A DNA stretch of 64,000 nt from Citrobacter koseri (GTDB lineage Bacteria > Pseudomonadota > Gammaproteobacteria > Enterobacterales > Enterobacteriaceae): assembly GCA_900446925.1 (NCBI GenBank), contig UAVY01000002.1:558001-622000 (forward strand). Reading direction: 5' to 3'. Every line of letters starts with the position of its first letter. The stretch's first letter is position 1. Below, piece after piece: positions 1 through 8,809 of the stretch. Both the position numbers and the translations under genes were made by a program. Below the pieces are notes generated by a model. The model saw nothing but the letters and a program-made list of their open reading frames with translations. It did not search any database and was not told the DNA's origin.

Positions 1-197
1 AACCAACTGCGCGTGACGGTTGGCAACTCGACATTACCGCCATTTTCCAGGCTTACTTGGCAGGTATTGGCCAGAATCTTCGCCTTAAAATTGACGTCCA
101 TTCCGCTGTCGTCAGCCTGACTGACGACAGGCCACAGTCCTGCCAGGCCCACCAGCAGGGCGAAAGTAAATCGCATAAAAAATAGTGTCTGTCGCAT
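1..197 (-). CDS. Minor fimbrial subunit, N-terminal part (cut by window start)
   Basis: Reading from an ATG at 197, the frame gives a signal peptide (basic start MRQTLFFMR, hydrophobic stretch, cleavage likely after VVSQA) and then a short mature part with one cysteine in the context ILANTCQV. This is the usual start of a pilus subunit, where the first Cys pairs with a later one to close the Ig-like fold. A second possible start is the ATG at 176. It begins about 18 bases after the stop of the upstream subunit gene, so it belongs to the same operon. The rest lies outside the window, so whether it is a minor pilin or a tip protein cannot be told. Confidence 0.7.
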   Translation of the reverse strand, partial: MRQTLFFMRFTFALLVGLAGLWPVVSQADDSGMDVNFKAKILANTCQVSLENGGNVELPTVTRSW

Positions 198-215
198 AGT
201 TGCCCGCTGGCTACA

Positions 216-782
216 TTACTGGTAGGTGACTAAAAAGGTGATAAGCGACGTCGCTTCACCTGTTGTGATATCAGCGGCTGTTTTACCATTCGCAACGACC
301 CAGCGAGCCACCAGAGGATAGGTGTAGCTTTGGTTCATATTCTTCGAACCAAACGAATGCGTCAGTACATTCGAAGGGTTGCCCGTCTGGCAGGCTAACT
401 GGGTGCCTGAGTCTGCGGCGGTTTCCCAGATCTCAACGGCGGTATTCGTGGCGCCTGTTGTCGCGTAGGAGTCGCCGGAACAGGTATTGCCCGCCCCTGG
501 CTGAGCCGCCACGGTTGTGGTTAACACGCCCGCGCATTCGGTCAGTGCGATATTAAAGGATTCGGTACGCGTACCGACTTCGTTCTTATACAGATCGCCG
601 AAGTCAATCGTGCTGGTCGGGCCATCTGCATCCGTCACCTGGGTGTTACAGGTGCCGGGGAGGATCTCAGTGGTAAAGATAGCCTGCAACTGATTGGTGC
701 CTGTCACCGGGGCGGCGTGGGTCAGGCCGCTGAATAATCCACCAGCTACTGCCAGCGCGAGAAAAAGAGAATTAGATTTCAT
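216..782 (-). CDS. Minor fimbrial subunit (chaperone-usher pilin family)
   Basis: A 188-residue secreted protein with a signal peptide ending near THA (residues 1-23), cysteines at 45, 83, 101 and 131, and a C-terminal beta strand ending in FLVTYQ, the pilin donor/acceptor pattern with a penultimate tyrosine that chaperones recognise. The 45/83 pair is spaced like the conserved FimA-type disulfide; the second pair is extra. It sits between two other subunit genes downstream of the usher, where minor or adaptor pilins are normally encoded. The exact place in the fibre is not readable from sequence. The frame is intact. Confidence 0.85.
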   Translation of the reverse strand: MKSNSLFLALAVAGGLFSGLTHAAPVTGTNQLQAIFTTEILPGTCNTQVTDADGPTSTIDFGDLYKNEVGTRTESFNIALTECAGVLTTTVAAQPGAGNTCSGDSYATTGATNTAVEIWETAADSGTQLACQTGNPSNVLTHSFGSKNMNQSYTYPLVARWVVANGKTAADITTGEATSLITFLVTYQ

Positions 783-808
783 TATGATGCTCCGTTATAT
801 CGCAGGAA

Positions 809-1440
809 TTATTCATAGCTAAAGTTAAAGGTTGCTGTTGCCTGGAAGGCGCCAACCGCCGGGGTTGTACCGGAGATCCTTGTCGTCACCAGACGCGCCA
901 CAAGGTCGACCTGTTTGCTGTCTATTTCAGCAGGACTCCATTTAATCACCTCGGCATCGTTATCTGAGGTCTCCGTTTCGTTGGCAAAAATAGCAAAATA
1001 GCTGGTTGGCGCACTGACACGAGAGAATTTCAGGCCAATCCCGGTGGGGCCTGTCTCACCCGTACCGGGAGGAGGATGGTTTTCGGCGTACCGCCGTCGT
1101 AACCGGAGGTCGTGCCGCTGATGGAGGCTTTAATTCCGGTTACGGATTCCGGGCAGTTTTTAATTTTCAGGGCGAATTGCGCCATCGTTGGCCCTGACGC
1201 TGTCTCGCTGGTCTGGTATTTAATGATATCGCCCAGCGACACTTTGCCGTCGGCGCCGATGATGATGGTGGAGCTACTGTCCGAGTCATTAATCGTCATA
1301 TCACAGGTTGTGTCCCGGATATTGGCTCGGAAGGTAATGTCGATGCTGTCGCCGTTGTCTGCATGAACGGATGAACACACCGCCAGCGCTAACATAGCGA
1401 CAGGTAAACTGCGGAGATATTTATTACTTTTTAAAGTCAT
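809..1440 (-). CDS. Minor fimbrial subunit, frameshifted
   Basis: The first frame (1440 down to about 1070) gives a signal peptide ending VHA, then a pilin-like domain with cysteines in DTTCDM and IKNCPE. It runs off frame near LLPVRV. The alternative frame then continues with TGETGPTGIGLKFSRV and ends in TATFNFSYE, a typical pilin C-terminal strand, with its stop at 809-811. One missing base around 1062-1072 (a G in the ccgg run) joins the two into a subunit of about 210 residues. It is the first subunit gene after the usher. Either a sequence error or a real pseudogene; the high error density of the window favours an error. Confidence 0.75.
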
Positions 1441-1467
1441 TAAGGGAACTCCCTGTAGAAAAATAAC

Positions 1468-4071
1468 TTATTGCATATGACAGAGTTGATTGTTCAGGAT
1501 TGTGGTTAATCCTGCCTTTTGTGCGCTGTCGGTAATGTGATAATTCACCGTACAGGCGCTACCTGCTTCTTTACCCCAGACAACTCGCAGGGTGCCCTGA
1601 TCTTCTACGCCGCGCACATAAGCCTGCCCGGCCTGACCGACGGCGCCGACAAGCTCGCCTTTATCGGTCAGGACGTCTGCGCCGAGTGGAATAAAGCCTT
1701 TATCGTTGCGTAGAAGTTCAAGGATGAGAGAACGACCTTCGTCGGTTTCGAAGTTGACCAGCACCACGGCGCCATCACGCGGGACGATGGTTTCACTGGT
1801 GTTTTTGACCTCGACGTCGGCGTCCAGAGAACTGATATTCAGCCCAACGCGGTTCTCACGGTAAGCCGAGGCATACGGCATAATCGCGTATCCTGAACGA
1901 CCTATTTCACCTTTGCCGTAACCGAGCTGCGCGCCTTTTGCGCCGCTGGCATGAACCAGAATGATGGGGCCGGTGTCACTTAACGTTCCTGGCGCCATCG
2001 TCAGGCCGCCAGTGTGAACCACCATGCCGCCGCTATAGTTGGCGGAATATTGTTTGCTGCTGTCATCGCTAAAAGAGGTAGAGACTGACAGGGGGCCATA
2101 CGGACTGCTCCACGAGCCGTAACCGCTGATCTGATTCAAATCGCCATAATCACCGGTATTGCTTGCCGTACTGATGGAGTAGTTAATCTTACCGTCTTCA
2201 GTATTACCGCTGGCGGTGTTGTTAAAGTTGGCGCTGCCTTCCATATCCGTACGCGCGCTCATATTGACGTTGTTAAAACCGGCAATATTTTTACGTTCAC
2301 TGGAAAACGTGCTTAACGGAATGCTGACGTTGAGATAAACGCTGTCATCTTTTTCGCCATCTTCATCATAGGTACGCTGGAGCGAGATGCTGTAGCTGCC
2401 ATAGCGGAAGTCATTGCTGTAACCTGCGCTGTAGTTTGAGGTGGAACCACTCTCATTCCAGTAGTCTTCCCAGGTGCCGGTGACATAGAGCGAGCCGTAG
2501 TTTTCACCATTGAACGCCAGCGGTTGACTGACGCTAATCTGAAACTGGTTTTTCATACGCTGATAGTCAGAATAGAGTTCGTCGCTGGACTCATATGACT
2601 GATTCTTATAGCTGCCGTATTTCACGTCGTCGTGCAGCGCGGCGGCGTCCCGTAAGCTGAGGTAGTCCTCCGTCGAGAAACGGTATGCCGCCACATTGAA
2701 TGAGGTGTCGGTGGTTTCGATGACCTTGCTGTACGTCAGGCGATAGCTTTGGCCGGTCAGCGTTCCCAGCTCGTCAATTTGTGCATGTGACTGCGTGACG
2801 TCTAACGCGAAGGCGCCGATCGCGGTGTTCATCGCCACGCCAAGCAAACCGGCGTAAAAAATCCATGTCGCTGTACTGTACGGCCCGCGTAGCCGGTAAA
2901 GGTGTTGTTGAGACCGTAATACCAGGTGGCGTAACCAATGTTCGGTCTGTCATGCAGCGAATCGTCGTTCAGTTCGCCCGCGCCAAACTCCCAGCGTGAG
3001 GTTCCCGGACGCATCATCTGCGTAACCGAGGAAAAAGGAACCGTGAAGGTTCTCTTGCTGCCGTCAGACTCTTCTACAGTCACCTGTAGATCGTTACCGT
3101 AGCCGGTGGTGCTGAGATCGCTCAGTTCAAACGGGCCTGGCGGTACGGTGGTTTCATAAATTTTGCTGCCGCTTTGCATGACGGTGACTTTGGCGTTGCT
3201 GTTGGCGACGCCACGAATGACCGGTGAGTAGTTGGTACGGCCTTCCGGGCGCATGCGATCGTCGCTGTACAGGCGCATCCCGCGCAGGCTGACGGAGTCG
3301 AAGGTGTCGCCGTTGGTGTAGGTTTCGCCCGCCACAACCTGCGCGGTTAACGCCGGAATGTCGCGCTGGAGGTAAATGTCCTGGCTGGAGTAGTCCGAAC
3401 CGTTGTCTTTATCCCAGTTGTAGGTGCCGCGGGAGCGCAGCCGCCATGCGCCCAAATTCAGCCCATATTGCAGACCGGCGTAAGCCGTGTCGGAATTATT
3501 GCCATCGCTTTCGCTATGCCAGGCGTTGAGGTTGTACGACAGCAACGCCGCCGGAATACCTGCATCCCATAATGATGGATCGACATATCCCGCCGGGCGT
3601 TTGAGAACGTAAAGCTGCGGCATCGTCAATTCCAGGGTGAGTTTTGAGGTATCGAAATTCACCGACGAGTGGGGGGTAATATTTTTTGATATCAATACAG
3701 GTTGTATCATCGTCGGAAATAGTATTCCCCAGCACGCTACTATCCACGCCCGCTTGTTTCAGCAACAATGCGGTAATACACGGCGTGGCGCGTGGCGTTC
3801 CGTTATCTTTAAATTCGATGTTTTGCGTCGATTTATTTTCACCGTTCAGGCTTATTTTCGCCCGGTAGGTTCCCGGTAATATTGGATTACCCTGAGCATA
3901 ACGGCTTACATCGACTGCACTCCCCATATTCAGCAGGAATTGATCGTTAAACTCTACCATTTCCTCTGAGTCGGGAGCAGAGGACTGTGCAGGCGTATTC
4001 CCCGTCGCATGAACAGAGAACGGCAATGCCGCACTAATGGCGAGACATAATAGAGATCGTCGAAAAATCAT
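1468..4071 (-). CDS. Outer-membrane fimbrial usher, split by three single-base insertions
   Basis: Usher (FimD/PapC family) that threads chaperone-bound subunits through the outer membrane. Three frames together give signal peptide, N-terminal domain with VEFNDQFL, the 24-strand barrel (ARRHF-like region replaced here by WHSESDG and the YNWDKDNGSDYSSQDIYL segment), middle domain (GVANSNAKVTV), and C-terminal domains ending with the usual Cys pair (GSACTVNY and NNQLCHMQ). The frame breaks at the T6 run 3682-3687, at an extra base near 2880-2885, and at the T6 run near 2858-2863. Removing one base at each restores about 866 residues, normal for ushers. Three independent +1 changes in one gene speak for sequence error rather than decay, but the gene is not essential, so a pseudogene is possible. 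Confidence 0.88.
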
Positions 4072-4135
4072 AACAAGTCCAGTCGATTAAAGCGGGTTGC
4101 CGTTATATAAGAAGAAAAAATATATTTTTAATTTA

Positions 4136-4879
4136 TTAATTAACGTTGGCGGTGAGTTTTTCCGTTCCGCCAAAATCATTGATAGCGATATACACCACTT
4201 CTCCGCTGGCGCTATTCGTTAATCCTTTAACTGTCATGGTTTCGCTGGAGAACGGCTTAATCGACTTACTGTCAATTTCATACTCTTTGGCGCCGACCTT
4301 AAACGTTGCGCTGGAGAGTGAAACGTTATAAGGCGAGTCGTTACGGCCAACTAAAGACAGGGTGTTGCCCTGGCGCGTTTGCGACCATTTAACCTGCTTC
4401 ATCGCCTCACCCGCGGTGCCTTTTAAGCCGTCCGGGCGGAAAAATAGCTTAATACGGGTACGGAAAGCGAGTTGCAGTTGGTTCTGGCTTTCGCCGTCTT
4501 TCGCCGTTGCTTTTTTGGGGATTTCCAGCACGTTAAACCAGAATAAGGATTCCCGATCCTGCGGCAGCGGCTGCTGTAAATATGTCACACGCACAGACTG
4601 GCCTTTCCCTGGATCGATGCGTGAAATGGGCGGGGTAATGACAAAAGGCAGTTTTAATTCCTGCGGGTTAACGTTCGGGCTCCCGTCATCCAGCCAGATC
4701 TGAAGTAACAGCGGGTTTTTGCCTCGGTTATCCAGGTTCACAATCACATCTTTCATGGATTGTTGATATACGATGCGTGTGCCGGAGATAACCACGTCGG
4801 CGCATGCCTGAAAAGAGGCGATGCCGATCATGGCGGCGGTGAGGGTTTTTAATCCGGTTTTTAACGTCAGGCTGAACAT
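4136..4879 (-). CDS. Periplasmic fimbrial chaperone (PapD family)
   Basis: About 247 residues with a signal peptide ending near QACA and two Ig-like domains. The subunit-anchoring basic residues of PapD-type chaperones are visible in GTRIVY (Arg) and RTRIKLFFRP (Lys), and the alternating hydrophobic G1 strand is in the LFWFNVLEIPKK region. It caps pilin subunits in the periplasm and hands them to the usher. I chose the ATG at 4879 because a GGGAG sits about 11 bases before it; an in-frame GTG at 4891 is possible. It lies between the major pilin and usher genes, the standard order. Frame intact. Confidence 0.92.
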   Translation of the reverse strand: MFSLTLKTGLKTLTAAMIGIASFQACADVVISGTRIVYQQSMKDVIVNLDNRGKNPLLLQIWLDDGSPNVNPQELKLPFVITPPISRIDPGKGQSVRVTYLQQPLPQDRESLFWFNVLEIPKKATAKDGESQNQLQLAFRTRIKLFFRPDGLKGTAGEAMKQVKWSQTRQGNTLSLVGRNDSPYNVSLSSATFKVGAKEYEIDSKSIKPFSSETMTVKGLTNSASGEVVYIAINDFGGTEKLTANVN

Positions 4880-4913
4880 AATGCTACCCACTCCCTGTTG
4901 GATGTAACGAAAA

Positions 4914-4939
4914 CATCCTCTGGCTTAAGCCAGAGGATG
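4914..4939 (-). terminator. Perfect intercistronic hairpin between major pilin and chaperone genes
   Basis: A perfect 13-base-pair inverted repeat (arm catcctctggctt, no loop bases beyond the centre) lies 21 bases after the pilin stop codon. In the direction of transcription it is followed by TTTTCG, so it can act as a leaky terminator and as a 3' end stabiliser. Such hairpins after the major subunit gene are known in other fimbrial operons and give an excess of pilin over chaperone and usher. Confidence 0.7.
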
Positions 4940-4959
4940 AAGAACAACAGTCCTGTTGC

Positions 4960-5550
4960 TTATTGGTAGTTCATGGTGAAGGCAACCTGTGCCTGCACGG
5001 AACCGCTGGTTACGCCAGTAGCCGGGCCCATATAAGCGACGGTGTAGTTCAGTTCGCCTTTGCCATCAGTCAGCGTGGTTGACTGAGTGTTGTTAGGATG
5101 ATCGATTTTGATCAGATCGGTCTTCGTGTTGCCATCGTTGTGCAGAACCAGGCTTACGTTGGTTGCTGAACCTTGCAGGCCAGTTGGTGGAACCAGCGCG
5201 CCTTCGTTGTTTGCGGAAGAACCGCCCCAGGAATCAAACTGCGCATCAGCAGACTGCAACTCAGTATCCGCACAGGAAATAGACAGCGCGAACTTAGCCT
5301 GGCCCAGGGTGCTGTTAACGTCGGCAGCAGTACCTGGGGTGAAGTCTTCTACTGACACGGTCGGCAGAGTGACGTTGAAGTCTTTAGTTGTCTGGGAACT
5401 CAGTGGATCATCTTTCAGCGTGATGTTACAGGTATTCGGGGTGACCAGGCCGTGGAAGGTGATGGTGCCACGATCCGCGTCTGCTGCGAATGCTGAACTG
5501 GAAATAGTTGCCAGAACTGCCGCAGCTAATGCGTATTTTTTCAATGCCAT
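4960..5550 (-). CDS. Major fimbrial subunit (FimA-type pilin)
   Basis: First gene of the operon. From the ATG at 5550 it encodes 196 residues: signal peptide MALKKYALAAAVLATISSS to AFA, then a pilin domain with the two conserved cysteines (TPNTCNIT and SISCADTE) and the C-terminal strand AFTMNYQ with penultimate Tyr. It should polymerise by donor-strand exchange into the pilus shaft. A start at 5562 (adds MFIK) is also open; neither has a strong ribosome site. Being first, followed by a hairpin, and preceded by a long AT-rich leader all fit a highly expressed shaft protein. The operon resembles Salmonella sta in content and perhaps in site, but I do not recognise it firmly. Confidence 0.88.
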   Translation of the reverse strand: MALKKYALAAAVLATISSSAFAADADRGTITFHGLVTPNTCNITLKDDPLSSQTTKDFNVTLPTVSVEDFTPGTAADVNSTLGQAKFALSISCADTELQSADAQFDSWGGSSANNEGALVPPTGLQGSATNVSLVLHNDGNTKTDLIKIDHPNNTQSTTLTDGKGELNYTVAYMGPATGVTSGSVQAQVAFTMNYQ

Positions 5551-5562
5551 TTTGATAAACAT

Positions 5563-5910
5563 CCGTATTAGATAATAAGTGTACTTTACGTTTTTAGAAA
5601 AAGTACTTCGTCTGTTAAGCGTAAAGGCCGGCCGGGGAATTACATTAACTTTGCGGAGTATAGGAAAATATTTATTGATAATTGTAATTATCTTTACTTA
5701 AATGGTGTTTAAGTAAACTTAACTGATGGTTATTTCGTTGAAAGGTAAGTGTTTTTATTTTTGGCTATTCATCTGATGAATTTGTGAGGAAAAGAATTTA
5801 ATGATATAAATAAATATAACGATGGATTGTTGAACGTTTGTTTAAATTTTCTGATAACGCCTCAACTAATATTATTAGTTGTCCTGATAAGAAAGGCCGG
5901 AATTATTTAA
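5563..5910. promoter_or_regulatory. AT-rich upstream region of the fimbrial operon
   Basis: About 350 bases without a credible gene, clearly richer in A+T than the flanking genes, with many short A and T tracts. It should hold the promoter and leader of the fimbrial operon on the minus strand and looks like the kind of DNA bound by H-NS. A short GC palindrome (ggccggcc, about 5626-5633) stands out. No invertible-element repeats are evident by eye. Confidence 0.55.
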
Positions 5911-5946
5911 AATAAAAGGAGCTGAAATTTTTCGGCTCCTTTTATT
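5911..5946 (-). terminator. Rho-independent terminator of panD (possibly bidirectional)
   Basis: A perfect 12-base inverted repeat with arms aataaaaggagc and gctccttttatt around a 12-base loop, lying 26 bases after the panD stop. On the minus strand the GGAGC stem runs into a T-rich tail. The A-rich partner makes it usable from the other side too, insulating panD from the fimbrial region. Confidence 0.8.
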
Positions 5947-5971
5947 AATATAATAATATATTTGGGAAATA

Positions 5972-6352
5972 TCAGGCAACCTGTACCGGGATCGCTTTCG
6001 CGGTGCGCTTCATTTCATTATCGCCTTCAAAATAGGCGACGTTGGGCTGCCAGCGACGCGCTTCTTCGTCTGACATGGTAACGAAACTTGCGATGATCAC
6101 GATATCGCCCACCGCAGCGCAGTGCGCCGCTGCGCCGTTCACGGAGATGATTCTGGAACCACGCTCGGCGGCAATCGCATAGGTTGAGAAGCGCTTGCCG
6201 TTAGTCACGTTCCAGATATCAATGGCTTCGTTTTCAAGAATACCGGCTGCGTCCAGAAAATCCTGATCAATGGCGCAGGAACCTTCGTAGTGCAGGTCCG
6301 CCTGAGTCACTTTCACGCGGTGGAGTTTGCCCTGCAGCATAGTGCGAATCAT
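5972..6352 (-). CDS. panD: Aspartate 1-decarboxylase
   Basis: Makes beta-alanine from L-aspartate for pantothenate synthesis. The 126-residue proenzyme has the self-cleavage site Gly24-Ser25 in HYEGSCAID; Ser25 becomes the pyruvoyl group of the active alpha chain. Lys9 (GKLHRVK) and Tyr58 region ([11 protein letters not shown]) match the family. Full length and intact. It is downstream of panC on the same strand, with a hairpin-rich spacer and no yadD-type gene between them, unlike E. coli K-12. Confidence 0.97.
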   Translation of the reverse strand: MIRTMLQGKLHRVKVTQADLHYEGSCAIDQDFLDAAGILENEAIDIWNVTNGKRFSTYAIAAERGSRIISVNGAAAHCAAVGDIVIIASFVTMSDEEARRWQPNVAYFEGDNEMKRTAKAIPVQVA

Positions 6353-6375
6353 AACTTCTACCTTTAAATCTTAGC

Positions 6376-6434
6376 GATAACGAAGCAGGCGTCGCCTGCT
6401 TTGAGGAAATTCTCAGGCAGTATTGCCTGATTTT
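6376..6434 (-). other. Two hairpins in the panC-panD spacer
   Basis: The 92-base spacer holds the inverted repeat aagcaggcg/cgcctgctt (about 6380-6400) and caggcagt/attgcctg just before the panC stop. Neither has a clear T-run, so they look like mRNA-stabilising or processing structures rather than terminators. Confidence 0.45.
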
Positions 6435-6444
6435 TAACCCCTGT

Positions 6445-7299
6445 CTACTGGGTTAATGTAACGGACTGATTGTCGATTAAGCGAGCCTGACCCAGCCATG
6501 CCGCCATCAGGATCACCGCGCGTTTGCTGCTATCGGTGAGTTCCAGCAGCGTGTCCGCGTCGCGAATCTGAATGTCATCGGCGCGGAAGCCTTTTTCATT
6601 CAGCTCCTGCTCGGCGACGGCGATCATCTCTTCCAGATCGCGATTACCCGCCAGCAATTTCTCGGCGACGCTGTTCATCACCTTATTTAAGCCGGGAGCA
6701 ATTTTGCGCTGTTCGGCGGTCAGGTAACCGTTACGCGAGCTCAGCGCTAAACCATCTTTGGCGCGAATAATCGGTACGCCGACGATCTCGATGTCGTAGC
6801 CCATATCGGCCACCATCTTGCGGATTAAAGCCAGTTGCTGGAAGTCCTTTTCGCCAAAGCAGGCGATGTCCGGCTGGACGAGATTGAAGAGTTTGCTGAC
6901 GATGGTGGAAACACCACGGAAATGACCCGGACGGCTGGCGCCTTCCAGCATGGTGGACAGCCCGGGAACATCAACGTAAGTCTGGCCGTCGGTGCCTTGC
7001 GGGTAAATTTCCGCTGGCGCCGGCGCGAACACGAAATCCACTTTGCGTTTGTTCAGCTTTTCGCAATCTTCCTGCAACGTTCGTGGGTAGCGTACCAGAT
7101 CGTCCGGGCGGTCAAACTGCATTGGGTTCACGAAAATACTGACCACCACGACGTCAGCGCGCGCTTTCGCTTCCTCAACCAGTTTCATATGACCATCGTG
7201 CAGGTTGCCCATCGTTGGCACCAGCGCAATGCGTTTACCGTCCTGGCGCAGGCGGCGAATATGCTGTCGCAGCAGCGGCAGGGTTTCAATAATTAGCAC
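6445..7299 (-). CDS. panC: Pantothenate synthetase (pantoate-beta-alanine ligase)
   Basis: Joins pantoate and beta-alanine using ATP, through a pantoyl-adenylate. 284 residues. Nucleotidyl-transferase motifs are visible: [10 protein letters not shown] (HIGH-like), GEKDFQQL, and LSSRNGYL (KMSKS-like). I chose the GTG at 7299 because an AAGGAG lies seven bases before it and the protein then begins [11 protein letters not shown] as in relatives; the frame is open further upstream only into a REP element. It sits between panB and panD in the same pathway, separated from panB by a REP pair. Confidence 0.96.
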   Translation of the reverse strand: MLIIETLPLLRQHIRRLRQDGKRIALVPTMGNLHDGHMKLVEEAKARADVVVVSIFVNPMQFDRPDDLVRYPRTLQEDCEKLNKRKVDFVFAPAPAEIYPQGTDGQTYVDVPGLSTMLEGASRPGHFRGVSTIVSKLFNLVQPDIACFGEKDFQQLALIRKMVADMGYDIEIVGVPIIRAKDGLALSSRNGYLTAEQRKIAPGLNKVMNSVAEKLLAGNRDLEEMIAVAEQELNEKGFRADDIQIRDADTLLELTDSSKRAVILMAAWLGQARLIDNQSVTLTQ

Positions 7300-7318
7300 A
7301 ACAAGACTCCTTAAGTTG

Positions 7319-7409
7319 CCTGATGGACCGTGGTTTGTAGGCCTGATAAGCGTAGCGCCATCAGGCATTTTGCCGGATGGCGACGCAGGGCGTTTTATCC
7401 GGCCTACAA
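7319..7409. repeat. REP/BIME element, panB-panC
   Basis: Two REP units in opposite orientation (gcctgatgg ... gccatcaggca and tgccggatggcg ... atccggcctac). Inside an operon, this type can protect upstream mRNA from 3' exonucleases. Confidence 0.9.
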
Positions 7410-7417
7410 GCACCCCA

Positions 7418-8209
7418 TTAATGGAAGCTGTGTTCTTCGCCCGGATAGACGCTGGACTCAACCTCGGCAATATACTGCCGCACGGCGGCGCGCATGTCGC
7501 CTGCTTCCGCCAGGAAATTTTTAGCAAATTTCGGAATGTGGCCGCCGGTAATGCCGAAGGCGTCGTGCATCACCAGGATCTGACCGTCGGTTACGTTGCC
7601 TGCGCCAATGCCGATGACCGGAATAGAGAGCGCTTCGGTGACGCGTTTAGCAAGCTCAACCGGCACGCATTCCAGCACCAGCAACTGCGCGCCTGCCGCT
7701 TCCAGCGCCAGCGCATCATCCAGCAGTACCTGCCCCGCATCGCCGCGCCCCTGGATCTTATAGCCGCCAAAGATATTGACGGACTGCGGCGTCAGTCCCA
7801 GATGGCCGCACACCGGCACCGCGCGTTCGGTGAGCATTTTTACCGTATCGACCAGCCAGGCGCCGCCTTCGATTTTGACCATATTCGCCCCCGCGCGCAT
7901 CACCACGGCGGCGTTTTCAAACGCCTGCTCCGGGGTGGCATAGGCCATAAACGGCAGGTCGGAGAGCAGGAGACAGTTAGGCGCGCCACGGCGCACCGCA
8001 CGCGTGTGGTAAGCGATATCTTCTACGGTAACAGGCAGGGTGGAATCGTGTCCCTGAACCGTCATGCCCAGCGAGTCGCCTACCAGCATCACGTTGATAC
8101 CCTCGTCAGCGAAGAGTCTGGCAAAGCTGTAATCGTAGGCGGTGATAGTCGCGAAGCGCTTTTTCTCTTGCTTACATTTTTGCAGCAAGGCGATAGTCGT
8201 CGGTTTCAT
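7418..8209 (-). CDS. panB: 3-methyl-2-oxobutanoate hydroxymethyltransferase
   Basis: First step to pantoate: transfers a hydroxymethyl group from 5,10-methylene-tetrahydrofolate to 2-oxoisovalerate. 263 residues, a TIM barrel of full family length. Visible motifs are [19 protein letters not shown] (substrate and metal binding), the Lys/Glu region MVKIEGG, and IGIGAG near the catalytic Glu. It starts at ATG 8209 and is first of the pan genes. In E. coli K-12 a fimbrial operon separates panB from folK; here only 120 bases do. Confidence 0.97.
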   Translation of the reverse strand: MKPTTIALLQKCKQEKKRFATITAYDYSFARLFADEGINVMLVGDSLGMTVQGHDSTLPVTVEDIAYHTRAVRRGAPNCLLLSDLPFMAYATPEQAFENAAVVMRAGANMVKIEGGAWLVDTVKMLTERAVPVCGHLGLTPQSVNIFGGYKIQGRGDAGQVLLDDALALEAAGAQLLVLECVPVELAKRVTEALSIPVIGIGAGNVTDGQILVMHDAFGITGGHIPKFAKNFLAEAGDMRAAVRQYIAEVESSVYPGEEHSFH

Positions 8210-8329
8210 AACGTTTCCTGATGGTGGAGGTCATATTAACCGGCATTTTAACAGCAGCATTGATGGGGGCAATGGATTTAAGCAATCGATTAACCCGAAA
8301 GCAGTAAACGCTAAAGAGGGGCGGGCAAT

Positions 8330-8809
8330 TTACCAGTGGGCAGGTTTTTCTGCTGCGAGGCGTGTGAGGTAATGATGCAGCGTGACGCCGTCCGGGAACA
8401 CCAGGTCGGGAGCGATTTCAAAGAGCGGCCACAGCATAAAACCGCGATTTTTCATGTCGTAGTGCGGTATCGTCAGGCGGGGCGTGTTTATTACGTCATC
8501 ACCAAACAGCATGATGTCGAGATCGAGCGTGCGCGGCCCCCAGCGTTCGGCTTTGCGAACGCGACCCTGTTGTAACTCAATACGCTGCGTGTGGTTGAGC
8601 AGTTCTTCCGGCGCCAGTTGGGTTTCCAGCGCAACGGCGGCGTTCAGGTAGTCGGGCTGATCCTGCGGGCCTAGCGGGGGAGTGCGGTAAAACGAGGAAA
8701 CGGCAACAATGCGGCTGTCCGGGATGTCGCCGATAGCCTTCACGGCAGCATTAACCTGCTCCAGCGGAGAGGCTAAGTTGCTGCCGAGCGCGATATAGGC
8801 AACCGTCAC
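8330..8809 (-). CDS. folK: 2-amino-4-hydroxy-6-hydroxymethyldihydropteridine diphosphokinase
   Basis: Transfers pyrophosphate from ATP to 6-hydroxymethyl-dihydropterin in folate synthesis. 159 residues, intact, with the family signature [15 protein letters not shown] and N-terminal ALGSNL. The start codon overlaps the pcnB stop (ATGA, 8806-8809), so translation is probably coupled to pcnB. Confidence 0.97.
   Translation of the reverse strand: MTVAYIALGSNLASPLEQVNAAVKAIGDIPDSRIVAVSSFYRTPPLGPQDQPDYLNAAVALETQLAPEELLNHTQRIELQQGRVRKAERWGPRTLDLDIMLFGDDVINTPRLTIPHYDMKNRGFMLWPLFEIAPDLVFPDGVTLHHYLTRLAAEKPAHW

Noticed and set aside
5624..5636. ggccggcc palindrome as a recombination or phase-variation site
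   Set aside because: Only one copy near the fimbrial promoter and no partner repeat; more likely chance or a part of a leader structure.
7205..8221. 338-codon open frame on the plus strand over panC/panB
   Set aside because: Antisense shadow of panB and of the start of panC, crossing a REP element; no domain is visible.
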